Positions 7,064-15,784 of a stretch of DNA of 22,296 nt are shown here, in pieces. The translations under genes were made by a program, and so were the position numbers. The stretch's first letter is position 1, and every line of letters starts with the position of its first letter. The stretch spans positions 1 to 22,296 of the IMG/VR virus record IMGVR_UViG_3300011126_000046, one strand, 5' to 3'. Source of the stretch: a virus. The notes under the pieces are model-generated. The model was not told the DNA's origin. It did no database searches and was given only the letters and a program-made list of their open reading frames with translations.

Positions 7064-7503
7064 TTATCGGATACGTTGAAGACACGGACTTTACAGCATG
7101 GGCAACGGCTCGCGGTATTACCTTAACAGGTACGGCCTCTGTATTGCTCACTAAGGCGCTTGATTACCTTGAGCTGCAAAACTACAAAGGCACTCGCACT
7201 GACGACGCTCAGGCGCTCTCATGGCCGCGCACAGGCGTTTATATCGACGGCGTATTGATTGATAAGGATACCGTACCGGATCAAGTCAAAGAGCTTCAAT
7301 ATCGAGTAGCTGCTGATGCTGATGCAGGCACTGACCCGTTATCCGTTCGTACTCAAGGTGTTAAGTCTAAATCGGTTGACGGTATCAGCGTTGAATACAT
7401 GGATGGCTCTAGCGCGTCTGGCGTGTCGCGTCAAACAAGTCTTCTATTGTCTAAACTAGTTGCCTCTGGTGGCGGCTATCAGTTTGTGGTGTCCCGTGGC
7501 TGA
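7060..7503 (+). CDS. Head-tail connector adaptor, DnaT-like family
   Basis: The 147-residue product starts MIIGYVEDTDFTAWATARGI and carries the helical pattern ALDYLELQNYKGTRT followed by LSWPRTGVY. That combination is typical of phage proteins called putative DnaT-like ssDNA-binding proteins, which occupy the HK97 gp6/adaptor position and form the first ring below the portal. The order here (before stopper-like, neck and tail-terminator genes) agrees. ATG at 7060 overlaps the previous stop and has GGGAG upstream; a TTG at 7045 would add five residues without benefit. Confidence 0.75.
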   Translation: MIIGYVEDTDFTAWATARGITLTGTASVLLTKALDYLELQNYKGTRTDDAQALSWPRTGVYIDGVLIDKDTVPDQVKELQYRVAADADAGTDPLSVRTQGVKSKSVDGISVEYMDGSSASGVSRQTSLLLSKLVASGGGYQFVVSRG

Positions 7504-7843
7504 TTTCTACGATGATATGCAGGGCGTGGCGAGTGAGCTACTGTCAGAATTCGGGCAGGGTGTAATAACCTATACGCCTATCACGCCAGCAGCTAACGAC
7601 TGGGAAGACGGCACGGAAGGCACGCCGATAACTCTGGACGCCATCGCAAAAGGCCCAGCTTACAAATACCTATCCGAACTAATCACAACGTCAGACATTG
7701 AAATAACCGCCTCTGTATTTAGCCAAACACCTAACATGAGCAGTATAATCACGATAGACGGCGTAAAGAAACAGACTATCGCTATTAAACAAATACCCGC
7801 TGCCGGAACGCCGGTGTGCTGGAAAATCTGGGTTAAGGGCTGA
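7496..7843 (+). CDS. Head-closure/stopper-like protein
   Basis: From GTG at 7496 the product has 115 residues and starts MADFYDDMQGVASELLSEFG, a helix followed by a beta-rich body with ITLDAIAKGPAYKYL and IAIKQIPAAGTPVCWKIWV. Size and place between the adaptor and the gp10-like neck gene suggest a stopper or head-closure protein that keeps DNA in the head until the tail joins. The start overlaps the previous gene by eight bases. An upstream TTG (7460) would add 12 residues read from the end of the adaptor gene and was not chosen. Function is assigned by order and general fold, not by an exact motif. Confidence 0.65.
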   Translation: MADFYDDMQGVASELLSEFGQGVITYTPITPAANDWEDGTEGTPITLDAIAKGPAYKYLSELITTSDIEITASVFSQTPNMSSIITIDGVKKQTIAIKQIPAAGTPVCWKIWVKG

Positions 7844-8235
7844 TGGTCACCATCCCCGACTGGATAGAGAAAACCAAGGCACTAAAGCTGGCAGTCATAC
7901 AAGACGCCAGCCTTAGCCTTGCGCGTGTAGCTAATACAAACTACAACAGCGGCGGTAAAACTCCGGTCGATACTGGCTTTCTGATTAATAGTATGAAGGC
8001 GGCTATTGATACGTTACCGGCTGGCCAGAATAAGAAGCCGGTTGGCTTCCGTGCTGCGGACTGGGATGAAGGTGCGGTGCTTGCGGTTATCAATAGCATG
8101 AAGCTAGGTGATGTCCTATTCATTGGCTGGACAGCTGAATATGCGCCGTACATGGAAAACCGCTTTATGTTCGCACGTTCAGCGGCTCAACAGTGGCCGG
8201 AAATTGTAGCTAAATCAGTGGCTAAGGTGAAGTAG
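7843..8235 (+). CDS. HK97 gp10-like neck protein
   Basis: The 130-residue product shows the hallmarks of the HK97 gp10/minor tail completion family: an N-terminal helix, the segment GKTPVDTGFLINSM near residues 38-51, a later WTAEYAPYMEN near 146 bases before the end, and a C-terminal helix. Proteins of this family line the head-tail joint or complete the tail. The ATG shares one base with the stop of the previous gene (TGATG), and AAGGG lies three bases upstream. The next gene encodes the tail terminator, which supports this place in the connector series. Confidence 0.85.
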   Translation: MVTIPDWIEKTKALKLAVIQDASLSLARVANTNYNSGGKTPVDTGFLINSMKAAIDTLPAGQNKKPVGFRAADWDEGAVLAVINSMKLGDVLFIGWTAEYAPYMENRFMFARSAAQQWPEIVAKSVAKVK

Positions 8236-8243
8236 AGGTTTAA

Positions 8244-8630
8244 ATGAATAACAGTCAGTTGCTTGAATCAGTATTCGACTTAACTAGCGAAGTTGCGGAA
8301 GCCCTAACGTTGACGGTTGCCTATCCGGGCAAAAAGTTCACACCTCCGGATTCTGGCGAATGGCTAGAGCTATCGACGACAGCGAACGACTTACAGCCAG
8401 ACATTAGTGGAAGCTCAGTGTTTCGTCGCGGCATTTTTCAGATAAACGTGTGCGGAAGGCCTGACAAGAATCCATTGGTGCTTTATGGATACGCTGACAC
8501 CATCGCTGCAATGATTCCTAAAGGCCCTAATGATGCAGGATTCACAATCACTAACAACCCAACCGTTAGCTCACTAATAGAGCTTGACGACCGCGTTATT
8601 TTACCTATTACAATCACTTATTCCGAGTGA
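8244..8630 (+). CDS. Tail terminator-like protein (DUF4128-like)
   Basis: The 128-residue product has an N-terminal helix (NNSQLLESVFDLTSEVAEAL), then beta strands with GEWLELS, FRRGIFQINV and a C-terminal strand pair, as in DUF4128/gpU-like tail terminators. Such proteins cap the tail tube and set its final length before head joining. AGAGG is five bases before the ATG. It lies between the neck gene and the tail tube gene, where a terminator is expected. Family assignment is from pattern and order rather than a unique motif. Confidence 0.72.
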   Translation: MNNSQLLESVFDLTSEVAEALTLTVAYPGKKFTPPDSGEWLELSTTANDLQPDISGSSVFRRGIFQINVCGRPDKNPLVLYGYADTIAAMIPKGPNDAGFTITNNPTVSSLIELDDRVILPITITYSE

Positions 8631-8636
8631 TACAAT
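8608..8636 (+). promoter_or_regulatory. Candidate extended -10 promoter for the tail genes
   Basis: TGATACAAT (8628-8636) is an extended -10 with one change from consensus. TTACAA (8608-8613, 3 of 6) lies 17 bases upstream. The TGA is also the stop of the previous gene. The only clear gap between connector and tail genes follows, with a strong ribosome site, so extra transcription of the abundant tube gene is plausible. Confidence 0.35.
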
Positions 8637-8663
8637 TACGACAACTAAATAGGAGGGCGCGAA

Positions 8664-9116
8664 ATGCCTGACAAGTTAACCAATATTGGTACTACCATCG
8701 CAGTGAGCACCACACTCCCGGCTACTGAAAACGTTGCGGGCTATGGTGCTTTAACATTTACCGAAGTTCTTGGTGTTGGCTCTATTCCAGAGTTTGGCGG
8801 TGAGTCTGAGGTGCTAACCTACGTTGATGTCAAAGATGGCGTAACGCAGAAGGCCCACGGCGGTCGTGACTTCGGTGGCGGCACTCTGTCTTACCGTATT
8901 ATCGAAGCTGATACAGGCCAAGGTATCCTTGAAGATGCTGATGACAATCAAACTACGCTGGCGTTTGAGCTTACCCGCTCTACAGGTCTGATTGAGTACT
9001 TCCAAGGTATCGTAACCAGCTCGCGTACTTCTGAAGCGTCTTCTGGTAATACTTATACTCGAAACTCAGCCATTCAAGCCTCTACCGCTATCATCAAGGA
9101 TGCATCTGGCGTATGA
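8664..9116 (+). CDS. Major tail (tube) protein
   Basis: The 150-residue product starts MPDKLTNIGTTIAVSTTLP and is beta-rich, with the pattern EVLTYVDVKDGVTQKAHGGR followed by GGTLSYRI. This agrees with tube proteins of the lambda gpV type, whose hexameric rings stack to make the tail tube. The ribosome site TAGGAGGG is the strongest in the window, fitting a product needed in many copies. The next gene starts in its stop codon (ATGA) and is the tail chaperone, the invariant neighbour of the tube gene. Confidence 0.85.
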   Translation: MPDKLTNIGTTIAVSTTLPATENVAGYGALTFTEVLGVGSIPEFGGESEVLTYVDVKDGVTQKAHGGRDFGGGTLSYRIIEADTGQGILEDADDNQTTLAFELTRSTGLIEYFQGIVTSSRTSEASSGNTYTRNSAIQASTAIIKDASGV

Positions 9117-9496
9117 AGCTGAGCGAGCTTAAAGCCCAGTCAGAAGTCATCACTCCCCTTCATCCTGAATTGGGTGATGTGGGGGTGACGTTTACTGTCT
9201 GTAGTCCGTTTAGCCGTGAGTTTAACGCTGCAACGTCTCGCATTGCGCCGGAGCTGCTGAAAGACTCTGACGACTACGCTCGTGACTGGGAGATATTTCA
9301 GGCTGAGTCTCTGATGCTGGATTGGTCAGGCATTGAAGATGGCGATGAACCGCTCGCATTCAGCCCTGAGAAGTGTTCTGAGTTGTTCCGCGATCCTGAT
9401 TACCACTGGATGGTTTCTCAGCTTCTTGAGCATATCTCAAAAAAAAAGGGCTATTTGCAAACCATTTCAAACAGATTCGCACATTTACGCAAGTAG
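9113..9496 (+). CDS. Tail assembly chaperone, upstream frame (gpG-like)
   Basis: The 127-residue product lies between tube and tape measure genes and is acidic and helical, as usual for the shorter tail chaperone. It contains FTVCSPFSREFNAATSR and DWEIFQAESLMLDWSGI. Near its end is a run of nine A then GGG (9439-9450), which is read as Ser-Lys-Lys-Lys-Gly here. A second frame opens after this run and continues 111 residues, giving the longer chaperone. The 15 residues after the run in this frame (YLQTISNRFAHLRK) are what non-shifting ribosomes add. Confidence 0.85.
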   Translation: MKLSELKAQSEVITPLHPELGDVGVTFTVCSPFSREFNAATSRIAPELLKDSDDYARDWEIFQAESLMLDWSGIEDGDEPLAFSPEKCSELFRDPDYHWMVSQLLEHISKKKGYLQTISNRFAHLRK

Positions 9497-9783
9497 ATGG
9501 ATTCCTGAATTCGTCTTACGATGGCGAAAAGCAGCGTTTTAGCGAATGGACTACGAGCCTGCCGGACAAAGGCGGGCTTTCTTATTTATACGACTGGCTG
9601 ACTCAGATTGGTATAGGCTCAGAGCCGATAGGCTGGACAGAGCTTAAGGCATGGTCGGATATAACCGGCATTGTACCGACTCCTGACGAAGCAACGGCTG
9701 TGATACAATTATCACGCGCTTGGTCTAACGAGTTTGTCAAAGGCCGAAGTAAAGACGCCTTCCCACCTTGGCTACCGGAGTGA
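9113..9783 (+). CDS. Tail assembly chaperone, -1 frameshift product (gpGT-like)
   Basis: If ribosomes slip back one base on A AAA AAG (9442-9448), translation joins the frame from 9448 to the TGA at 9781-9783. The fusion has about 223 residues: 112 from the upstream frame and 111 from the shifted one. The shifted part includes WTELKAWSDITGIVPTPDEA and ends in DAFPPWLPE, which looks like the C-terminal domain of phage tail chaperones. That part has no ATG or usable start of its own, no ribosome site, and ends five bases before the tape measure gene. In lambda the equivalent G-T fusion bridges tube protein and tape measure. Confidence 0.8.
9439..9448 (+). promoter_or_regulatory. Programmed -1 ribosomal frameshift slippery site
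   Basis: Nine A (9439-9447) followed by G contain both A AAA AAA and A AAA AAG in the upstream frame (codons TCA AAA AAA AAG). A AAA AAG is the most slip-prone heptamer in Escherichia coli. No strong downstream stem was seen by eye; a weak stimulator cannot be excluded. Confidence 0.8.
9700..9715 (+). promoter_or_regulatory. Inverted repeat with embedded extended -10, before the tape measure gene
   Basis: GTGATA and TATCAC are perfect six-base complements around CAAT. The same bases include TGATACAAT, the extended -10 string seen at 8628. It lies in the shifted chaperone frame (A-V-I-Q-L-S), 72 bases before the tape measure start, so coding constraint could explain it. Confidence 0.2.
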
Positions 9784-9787
9784 TTTT

Positions 9788-11560
9788 ATGGTTGATGTAG
9801 CACAATTAGCAATTAGAGTAGATTCCTCCGATGTTTCAGCCTCAGTCATGCAACTTGACCGCATGGATAAGAGCGCAACAAAGGCCGCAACAAGCACTGA
9901 CAAGCTAAGCAAGGCCGGGAAGAATAACTCTTTCGCAATGCGTCAAACGGCTATGCAGCTATCACAGGTTGCTTCTCAGGGTGCTGTTACTGGTAACTAT
10001 ATTCAAGCACTTGCAATTCAGTTGCCGGATTTGGCGTTAGCTCTTGGGCCGGTTGGTATTATTGCTGGTGCCGTGGCTGGCTCACTTGCTGGCCCACTTA
10101 TTAGCGCTCTGTCTAATTCAAGCAAAGGCGTTGATGAGCTTAACGAGATTACTACCAAGTTAGCCAAAACCTTTACAGATGCCTCTGATGGTTCTTATAA
10201 ATTCTCTGAAGAGCTTGTGCGACTTGCCCGCGTATCAGAAGAGATTGCACGCCTAAAAGTAACCTCAGGTATTGAGGATGCGCGCCGCAGTATTTTAGGC
10301 ATTGGTGAAGCCCTTAGTGATACCTATTCGGATATTAAAGACACGCTCTCCCTGACTGTAGAAGAGTCAAAGCGATTATCTGAGGCTGTATCTGGTGCTG
10401 TACAGAGTAAAGACATAAGCGACTATGACGCCTTAGCGGGTGTTATCGCTGATTTAGAATCTAAGTATCAGTCTGCCACTGTCGCAGCTCGTGAGAATCT
10501 GTTAGCACTAAGAGAGTCTAGCTCTGGCGGCCTTATTGACCGCAAGCGAATTCAGGAGGCGAGCGAGGAATACCTACGCCTCAGAAACTCCCTCAATGGT
10601 ATCCGTGGTGAGTTTACCGATTTAATTCAGAGCGGTGCTGAATCTGCTTTAGTATTTAGTCGGCTAACAAGTGCTGGTGATGACTTCGATGACATGCTTC
10701 AGCGTTCAACCCAGAACGTAGACGACCTACAAACAGCGATACCTAAAACATCTTATACTTTGGCGGATTGGTTCGAGGAACAAAACGAGCGCATCGAGAA
10801 AGAACTAAAAGAAAGAGAAATGCTGGTCAAAGCTGCGCAAACAAAATTCAGTCGCTTAATTACTCAAGACGTGATGGCTGTTATGAGTCCAGACCAGCAA
10901 GCCGCACAGATGCTTGGTCAGACTATGCAGCAATATCAACAGATGCTAGATGACCGTCTAATCTCAGATGAGCAGTACTTAGCAGCCAAGGAAGCCGCAG
11001 AGACTCGCTATTATGAGCGCATTAAAGACCTTAGAGAGCAAGATAAGCAGCTTCAGCTTGGACTAAATGAGGCAACTCTTAATGGCGCGTCTCAACTGTT
11101 CGGAAACCTTGCAGAGATAGCAAAAGCAGGCGGTGAAGATAGCTTTGAGGCGTGGAAACGAATGGCTCAGGCTCAGGCGCTGGTAAACGTAGCTCTTGGT
11201 ATTAGTAACGCATTGGCAACGGTTCCAGCCCCGTTGAACTTTGCTGTAGCAGGTACAGTGGCTGCGATGGGTGCTGTCCAGATAGCGCAAATCGAACAGC
11301 AGCAATACCAAGCTCGTGAGTATGGCGGGCAGGTTAAAGCTGGATCGTCTTACTTGGTTGGTGAACGCGGCCCTGAAATGATTACAATGGGTGGTAACGG
11401 CAATGTAACGCCCACTAAAGATGTAAACACCGGCAGCAATACTACAGTGGTTTTACAGGTGTCAACCGGCGTACAATCAACTGTGAGGGCTGAGATGGCT
11501 AGTATGATGCCTATGATAGCTAAAACCGTTCAGCGTGTAGTGGGAGCACAAAGACGATGA
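9788..11560 (+). CDS. Tape measure protein
   Basis: The 590-residue product sets tail length and probably takes part in DNA entry. It has a polar helical N-terminus, a hydrophobic Gly/Ala-rich segment at about residues 70-105 (LALGPVGIIAGAVAGSLAGP) that can cross a membrane, long charged coiled coil in the middle, a second Ala-rich hydrophobic segment at about 478-510, and the C-terminal VGERGPEMI motif common to tape measures. It follows the chaperone pair. It is short for the family, implying a short tail of roughly 90 nm by the usual 1.5 angstrom per residue rule. GGAG seven bases before this ATG decides the start over a TTG at 9734. Confidence 0.92.
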   Translation: MVDVAQLAIRVDSSDVSASVMQLDRMDKSATKAATSTDKLSKAGKNNSFAMRQTAMQLSQVASQGAVTGNYIQALAIQLPDLALALGPVGIIAGAVAGSLAGPLISALSNSSKGVDELNEITTKLAKTFTDASDGSYKFSEELVRLARVSEEIARLKVTSGIEDARRSILGIGEALSDTYSDIKDTLSLTVEESKRLSEAVSGAVQSKDISDYDALAGVIADLESKYQSATVAARENLLALRESSSGGLIDRKRIQEASEEYLRLRNSLNGIRGEFTDLIQSGAESALVFSRLTSAGDDFDDMLQRSTQNVDDLQTAIPKTSYTLADWFEEQNERIEKELKEREMLVKAAQTKFSRLITQDVMAVMSPDQQAAQMLGQTMQQYQQMLDDRLISDEQYLAAKEAAETRYYERIKDLREQDKQLQLGLNEATLNGASQLFGNLAEIAKAGGEDSFEAWKRMAQAQALVNVALGISNALATVPAPLNFAVAGTVAAMGAVQIAQIEQQQYQAREYGGQVKAGSSYLVGERGPEMITMGGNGNVTPTKDVNTGSNTTVVLQVSTGVQSTVRAEMASMMPMIAKTVQRVVGAQRR

Positions 11561-12141
11561 TTGTAGAGATTACCGAAAAGCCTGACTCTTTCACTCCTGT
11601 ATTGGTGATCAACTCAAACACCTTTACGTCGTCACTAAACGCATTTAGACAGGACGCGGTATTACCCGGCTCACGCTGGGCGGCGTCATTTACTTGGACT
11701 AACCGCAAAGGCGCGGCGGCTCGAACATTGACAGGTCAACTTGCCAAACTACTAGGACCAGTGAATACGTTTAAGATTGCATTGCCTGTTAGTCTTATCG
11801 GCACTGGTTCTGGCACTGGTTTAGTAAACGGAGCAAGCCAGACAGGCTCGGAGATCATAACTAACGGTTGGGATGTCTCTCAGGACTTACTGTTAGCCGC
11901 TGGTGACTGGATTGAAATAGACCAAGCTGTTTACCTAGTCACTGACGATGTTGCCTCTGACGGCTCAGGAAACGCAACAGTATCAATAAGCCCGCCTATT
12001 CGCAGAAGTCCGCCTGATAATGCTGGCGTTTCTGTATCGCCATCGTTTTACATGAAGACGACAAAGAATGACGCGGCCCAATTCTCTTTTGGTGGTGCGC
12101 AAGTTTTCGCAACATCATTAGACGGCTTGGAGATTGATTAA
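11557..12141 (+). CDS. Tail-tip/minor tail protein (distal tail position)
   Basis: The 194-residue product follows the tape measure gene directly (ATGA overlap) and is beta-rich, with WAASFTWTNRKGAAARTLTG near residues 42-61 and PVNTFKIALP. Its position equals that of lambda gpM or a small distal tail protein that closes the tube end. No enzymatic motif, signal peptide or membrane helix is seen. It is coupled to the next gene by TAATG. The structural role is inferred from order and size. Confidence 0.7.
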   Translation: MIVEITEKPDSFTPVLVINSNTFTSSLNAFRQDAVLPGSRWAASFTWTNRKGAAARTLTGQLAKLLGPVNTFKIALPVSLIGTGSGTGLVNGASQTGSEIITNGWDVSQDLLLAAGDWIEIDQAVYLVTDDVASDGSGNATVSISPPIRRSPPDNAGVSVSPSFYMKTTKNDAAQFSFGGAQVFATSLDGLEID

Positions 12142-12716
12142 TGCCTAGAACCATTGATGCTGCGACAATAGCAGCAATACAAGACCCGCTTGTTCGATGG
12201 GTAGTTATTGTGCGCATTGAAACGCCTACGCTGACTCTGTTGATGACATCTGGCGATAACGACCTCACTTATGATTCCGAGGTCTACACACCCGGCACGC
12301 TGGGCAATATATCCCCGGTTTCTGAGTCTGGCCTACAAGATTCAGCTATTTCTATCACGTTCTCAGGCGTTGACGTTTCAACTCTAGCCGTTGCCGCTTC
12401 TCAGGACTTCCTTAATAGTCCGACGATGATTAGACTGATTCCGCATGATGAAGACTGGCAGCCTGTGGGCGATGGTATCCTAATGTTTGACGGTTTCACT
12501 TCTGAAGCTCCTTCTATCTCATACGGCAACAAATCAGAAATAGCGGTAGCTTGTAAAGGCAAGTTCGCAGCATTAGACCGTAAACGATCAGAGCGATATT
12601 CTGACGCAGAGCAACAGCGAAAATATCCGGGTGACTTGGGTATGCAATATGCGGCAAGTGTGGCTAATAAAGACGTTATTTGGCCCGCTTCTAGTTTCTT
12701 CACGAGGGAAAGTTAA
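12141..12716 (+). CDS. Tail-tip hub-like protein (gpL/BR0599-like)
   Basis: The 191-residue protein has beta-rich N-terminal strands and a later segment LMFDGFTSEAPSISYG followed by an Arg-rich stretch LDRKRSERYSDAEQQRKYPG (about 145-164). The motif RYSDAEQQRKYPGD resembles phage proteins of the DUF2163/BR0599 type that form the tail hub upstream of the host-specificity protein. It lacks an obvious C-terminal metal-binding extension, so it may be a minimal form. GGAG lies eight bases before the ATG, and the stop overlaps the J-like gene (TAATG). Confidence 0.7.
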   Translation: MPRTIDAATIAAIQDPLVRWVVIVRIETPTLTLLMTSGDNDLTYDSEVYTPGTLGNISPVSESGLQDSAISITFSGVDVSTLAVAASQDFLNSPTMIRLIPHDEDWQPVGDGILMFDGFTSEAPSISYGNKSEIAVACKGKFAALDRKRSERYSDAEQQRKYPGDLGMQYAASVANKDVIWPASSFFTRES

Positions 12717-15700
12717 TGGCCACTATATTTGATAGGGCGGCGGACAGTGTAGGTGATGCAGCTAGAGGTGCGGTAGACAGCATTGGCAATTCGTTTGATA
12801 GTATTGCCGACTCGACTGGCGATTTTTTCCGTGCTGTTGGTCGTGGTGACTTAGGTGGTGCTCTTAACGATGTCCTGTCTATTGGTTGGGAATCACTAAA
12901 CATTGTTTCTGGTGGCGCACTCAACGCGGTATCCGATTATGTCAGGGACGCAATCCTTCCAGAAATTCCTCCGATTGATTATCAGGATCGTAAGGTTATG
13001 TCCCGGTCTGCATCTGAGGCTAGGCGTATTGTTTACGGCACAACTCGCACAGGCGGGGTGGTTCGCTACATGGAGTCCTCTGGTACTGACTCCGAATTCA
13101 TGCACATCATTGTAATTTTTGCAGCGCACTCATGCTCAGACATTCAGCGCGTCTACTTTAACGATGAGCTGGCGTTCATTGGTACGACCCCGCAAGGGAA
13201 ATACGCTGACAAGGCGACAATGATTTACGAGACCGGCAAGCAAACAACTGCAAACGCCTCTATCGTTTCAAGTACTCCGGGCGGCTGGACTAGCTCGCAT
13301 AAATTACTTGGCCATACCTACGCATATTTCAAGTTGTCATACGACACAGAGGTCTACAACGGCCTTCCGAATATTGACGCTCTAATCAAAGGCAAAGATG
13401 ACATCTACGACCCGCGCACACTAACGAGCGGCTACACTGACAATCACGCCTTGATTTGCCGTGATTACCTAGCCAGCGAATACGGCTACAACATCACGTC
13501 ATTTGATGAGCAGTCTTTTATAGATGGCGCGAATATCTGCGACCAGAATGTATTGAATGGCTCGCTGCCCAACGAAAAACGATACACGGTTCATGGCACT
13601 ATCTCAGTGATTGACTCACCAGCTAATGCTTTGAACAGCTTACTAGCAGCGGGCGCATCGTCTATCCAGCCAGTGGAAGGGCAGGTTCGTTATATTCCCG
13701 GCGTTTACCAAGCACCCGCTTCTGGGGCTGACTTTGACGAGTCCGACTTTGTTGGCGGCCTTCAATATTCCCCGCTTACTTCTGCTTCAAATCGGTTTAA
13801 CGGCGTCCGGGGCACATATATAGACCCCAATCAAGAGTATGAGGTTATCGACTTTGTACCTTATCAGGTGGCCGGATATGTAACGAATGATAAACAGGAG
13901 TTGTGGCAGGATTCTAAATTCCCATTTATCAACTCAGGTACCCGTGCCCGTCGTGTTGCTAAGATATTCCTAGAGCGCTCACGCTACGGTGTTCGGGCTT
14001 CTTGTACGCTTGGCTGGCGTGCTCTTGAGTACTCAGAAGGCGACCGTATCACTTTAAGCATCGACGGCCTTGGCTGGAGTTCTAAGGTCTTCCGCATTGA
14101 TAAGATGGAATTGTCATTGTCCGGTGTGAATGTTGAGTTATCAGAGGATGCCGTAGCTGTTTGGGACTGGGAAGAAGGCGACGCTTTAGAGGTTGATGTT
14201 CCGCCTGCACTCAATCTGCCTGACCCCACCTCTGTTACCGCCCCGACTGGACTTAGCGTATCCGAAACGCTTTTCTATGCCGCTGACCAACGAACGGTTA
14301 AAAATAGAACGATTATTTCATGGGATGGTGCAGCAACGGTTAGGCGCTGGGAGTTGCAAGGCTCTTACGACGGCGGCTCGTACGTCACCCTGTCCGACTT
14401 TCTGACGACCTCTTACTTTGAGCACAATGAACCAGAGTTAGGCAACTGGATATACCGGGTGCGTGCGTTTAACGGCGTTGGCTTTAGCTCCGCCTATTCG
14501 TCTGTATCGTTTACAGCGCTAGGCAAGCAGGCACCACCTTCTGATGTTGCAAACTTCACAGGTACGGTTAAACCGTTCGGTATTGAGTTTAGTTGGGATC
14601 AAATAGCCGACCTTGATTTAGACTTTTACGAGATTCGCTTAGGCACAACTTGGGCAACAGCTACAGTATTACAGAAAATCTATGCGACACGCTGGACGTG
14701 GGAAACCAGACCAACCGGCCCGGAGAATATCTTAATTAAAGCCGTGGACACTTCGGGCAATTATTCAGATATTGCAACACTGGCTTATCTTGTTATTAGC
14801 AACCCGGCCAACCCGGTTGTAACTCAGCAGGTAATTGATAACAACGTGTTACTGCGCTGGTCTGACTCGACTACCTCATTTGCTCTCAAGTGGTACGAGG
14901 TACGCCGGGGGGACACCTATGCCGGTTCTGAATTAATCGGTAACGTAACCTCTACGTTCACAACGATATTCGAGACGCAGGCCGGGACTTACAAATATTG
15001 GGTTAAGGCTATTGATATTGCGGGTAACGAATCCGCACCTATTGCTACTCAGGCTGTTGTAGACCAGCCACCAGATTTCGTACTCTTGACCAATCAGGCT
15101 GTTGATTTTAGTACCGGCACGCTGACAAATATAGTCTTAGAAAATGGTGGCGTGGTTGGCCCAGTGAATACCACTGAGACCTATGCTCAGCATTTCACTA
15201 ACAATTCATGGTTGACACCTCAAGACCAGATAGACGCAGGCTTCCCGGTTTACATTCAGCCAACGCCAGCCAGTGGTAGCGCTGAAGTTATCATTGACCT
15301 ATTGTCTGTGTTGAGCAGCGGCAAGATTAAGCTATCTGCCGTCGTTGATATTCTGGACGGCGCACCAACTCACGCGTGGACGCTGGGATATTCTGAAGAC
15401 GACGTAACATACACCGACACGGTAGCGACTGAGGTTTTCGCCTCTGACTTCCGTTACATTAAAGTGCGGATTGACGTTGCGAGTGCTAGCGGTAGCGATT
15501 TGCTACAAGTCGTAGAGGCTGCGATACAGATTGACGTTAAGATCAAGACTGACCAAGGCTCAGGCACTGCAAACGCAGGCGACGTGACAGGCACAGCGGT
15601 TACGTTTAATCAGTCATTCGCTGATATAGTCTCTATTGTGGTGACTCCTAACGGAACAACACCGATAACACATGTTGTTGACTTTACCGACGTACCGAAT

Positions 15701-15784
15701 CCCACCGGATTTGATGTATACTTATTCGACAACACAGGTGCCCGTGTGACGGGTGGCTTTGGCTGGACAGCGAGGGGCGCATAA
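12716..15784 (+). CDS. Host-specificity / central tail-tip protein (gpJ-like)
   Basis: The 1022-residue protein is the largest here and forms the central tip. Residues 1-80 are an Ala/Gly/Asp-rich amphipathic stretch. Residues about 85-490 are the J-type hub core, including RKVMSRSASEARRIVYGTTR, followed by segments on solvent-exposed loops. Three fibronectin-type repeats start near residues 507 (APTGLSV), 606 (APPSDVANFTG) and 696 (NPANPVVT). The last 240 residues are beta-rich and end with VYLFDNTGARVTGGFGWTARG, a pattern common at the end of J-like proteins. It contacts the host surface and anchors the fibre genes that follow. GAGGGAAAG before the ATG supports the start. Confidence 0.88.
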   Translation: MATIFDRAADSVGDAARGAVDSIGNSFDSIADSTGDFFRAVGRGDLGGALNDVLSIGWESLNIVSGGALNAVSDYVRDAILPEIPPIDYQDRKVMSRSASEARRIVYGTTRTGGVVRYMESSGTDSEFMHIIVIFAAHSCSDIQRVYFNDELAFIGTTPQGKYADKATMIYETGKQTTANASIVSSTPGGWTSSHKLLGHTYAYFKLSYDTEVYNGLPNIDALIKGKDDIYDPRTLTSGYTDNHALICRDYLASEYGYNITSFDEQSFIDGANICDQNVLNGSLPNEKRYTVHGTISVIDSPANALNSLLAAGASSIQPVEGQVRYIPGVYQAPASGADFDESDFVGGLQYSPLTSASNRFNGVRGTYIDPNQEYEVIDFVPYQVAGYVTNDKQELWQDSKFPFINSGTRARRVAKIFLERSRYGVRASCTLGWRALEYSEGDRITLSIDGLGWSSKVFRIDKMELSLSGVNVELSEDAVAVWDWEEGDALEVDVPPALNLPDPTSVTAPTGLSVSETLFYAADQRTVKNRTIISWDGAATVRRWELQGSYDGGSYVTLSDFLTTSYFEHNEPELGNWIYRVRAFNGVGFSSAYSSVSFTALGKQAPPSDVANFTGTVKPFGIEFSWDQIADLDLDFYEIRLGTTWATATVLQKIYATRWTWETRPTGPENILIKAVDTSGNYSDIATLAYLVISNPANPVVTQQVIDNNVLLRWSDSTTSFALKWYEVRRGDTYAGSELIGNVTSTFTTIFETQAGTYKYWVKAIDIAGNESAPIATQAVVDQPPDFVLLTNQAVDFSTGTLTNIVLENGGVVGPVNTTETYAQHFTNNSWLTPQDQIDAGFPVYIQPTPASGSAEVIIDLLSVLSSGKIKLSAVVDILDGAPTHAWTLGYSEDDVTYTDTVATEVFASDFRYIKVRIDVASASGSDLLQVVEAAIQIDVKIKTDQGSGTANAGDVTGTAVTFNQSFADIVSIVVTPNGTTPITHVVDFTDVPNPTGFDVYLFDNTGARVTGGFGWTARGA

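Noticed and set aside
9333-9542. Third-frame ORF over the frameshift region
   Set aside because: It is in neither chaperone frame, has no plausible product and lacks a ribosome site.
9734-9787. TTG upstream start for the tape measure gene
   Set aside because: The 18 extra residues overlap the chaperone fusion's coding end; the ATG at 9788 has a good ribosome site.
12700-12924. Minus-strand ORF at the beginning of the J-like gene
   Set aside because: It is antisense to a well-supported tail gene, Ser/Pro/Ala-rich, and isolated from other minus-strand genes.
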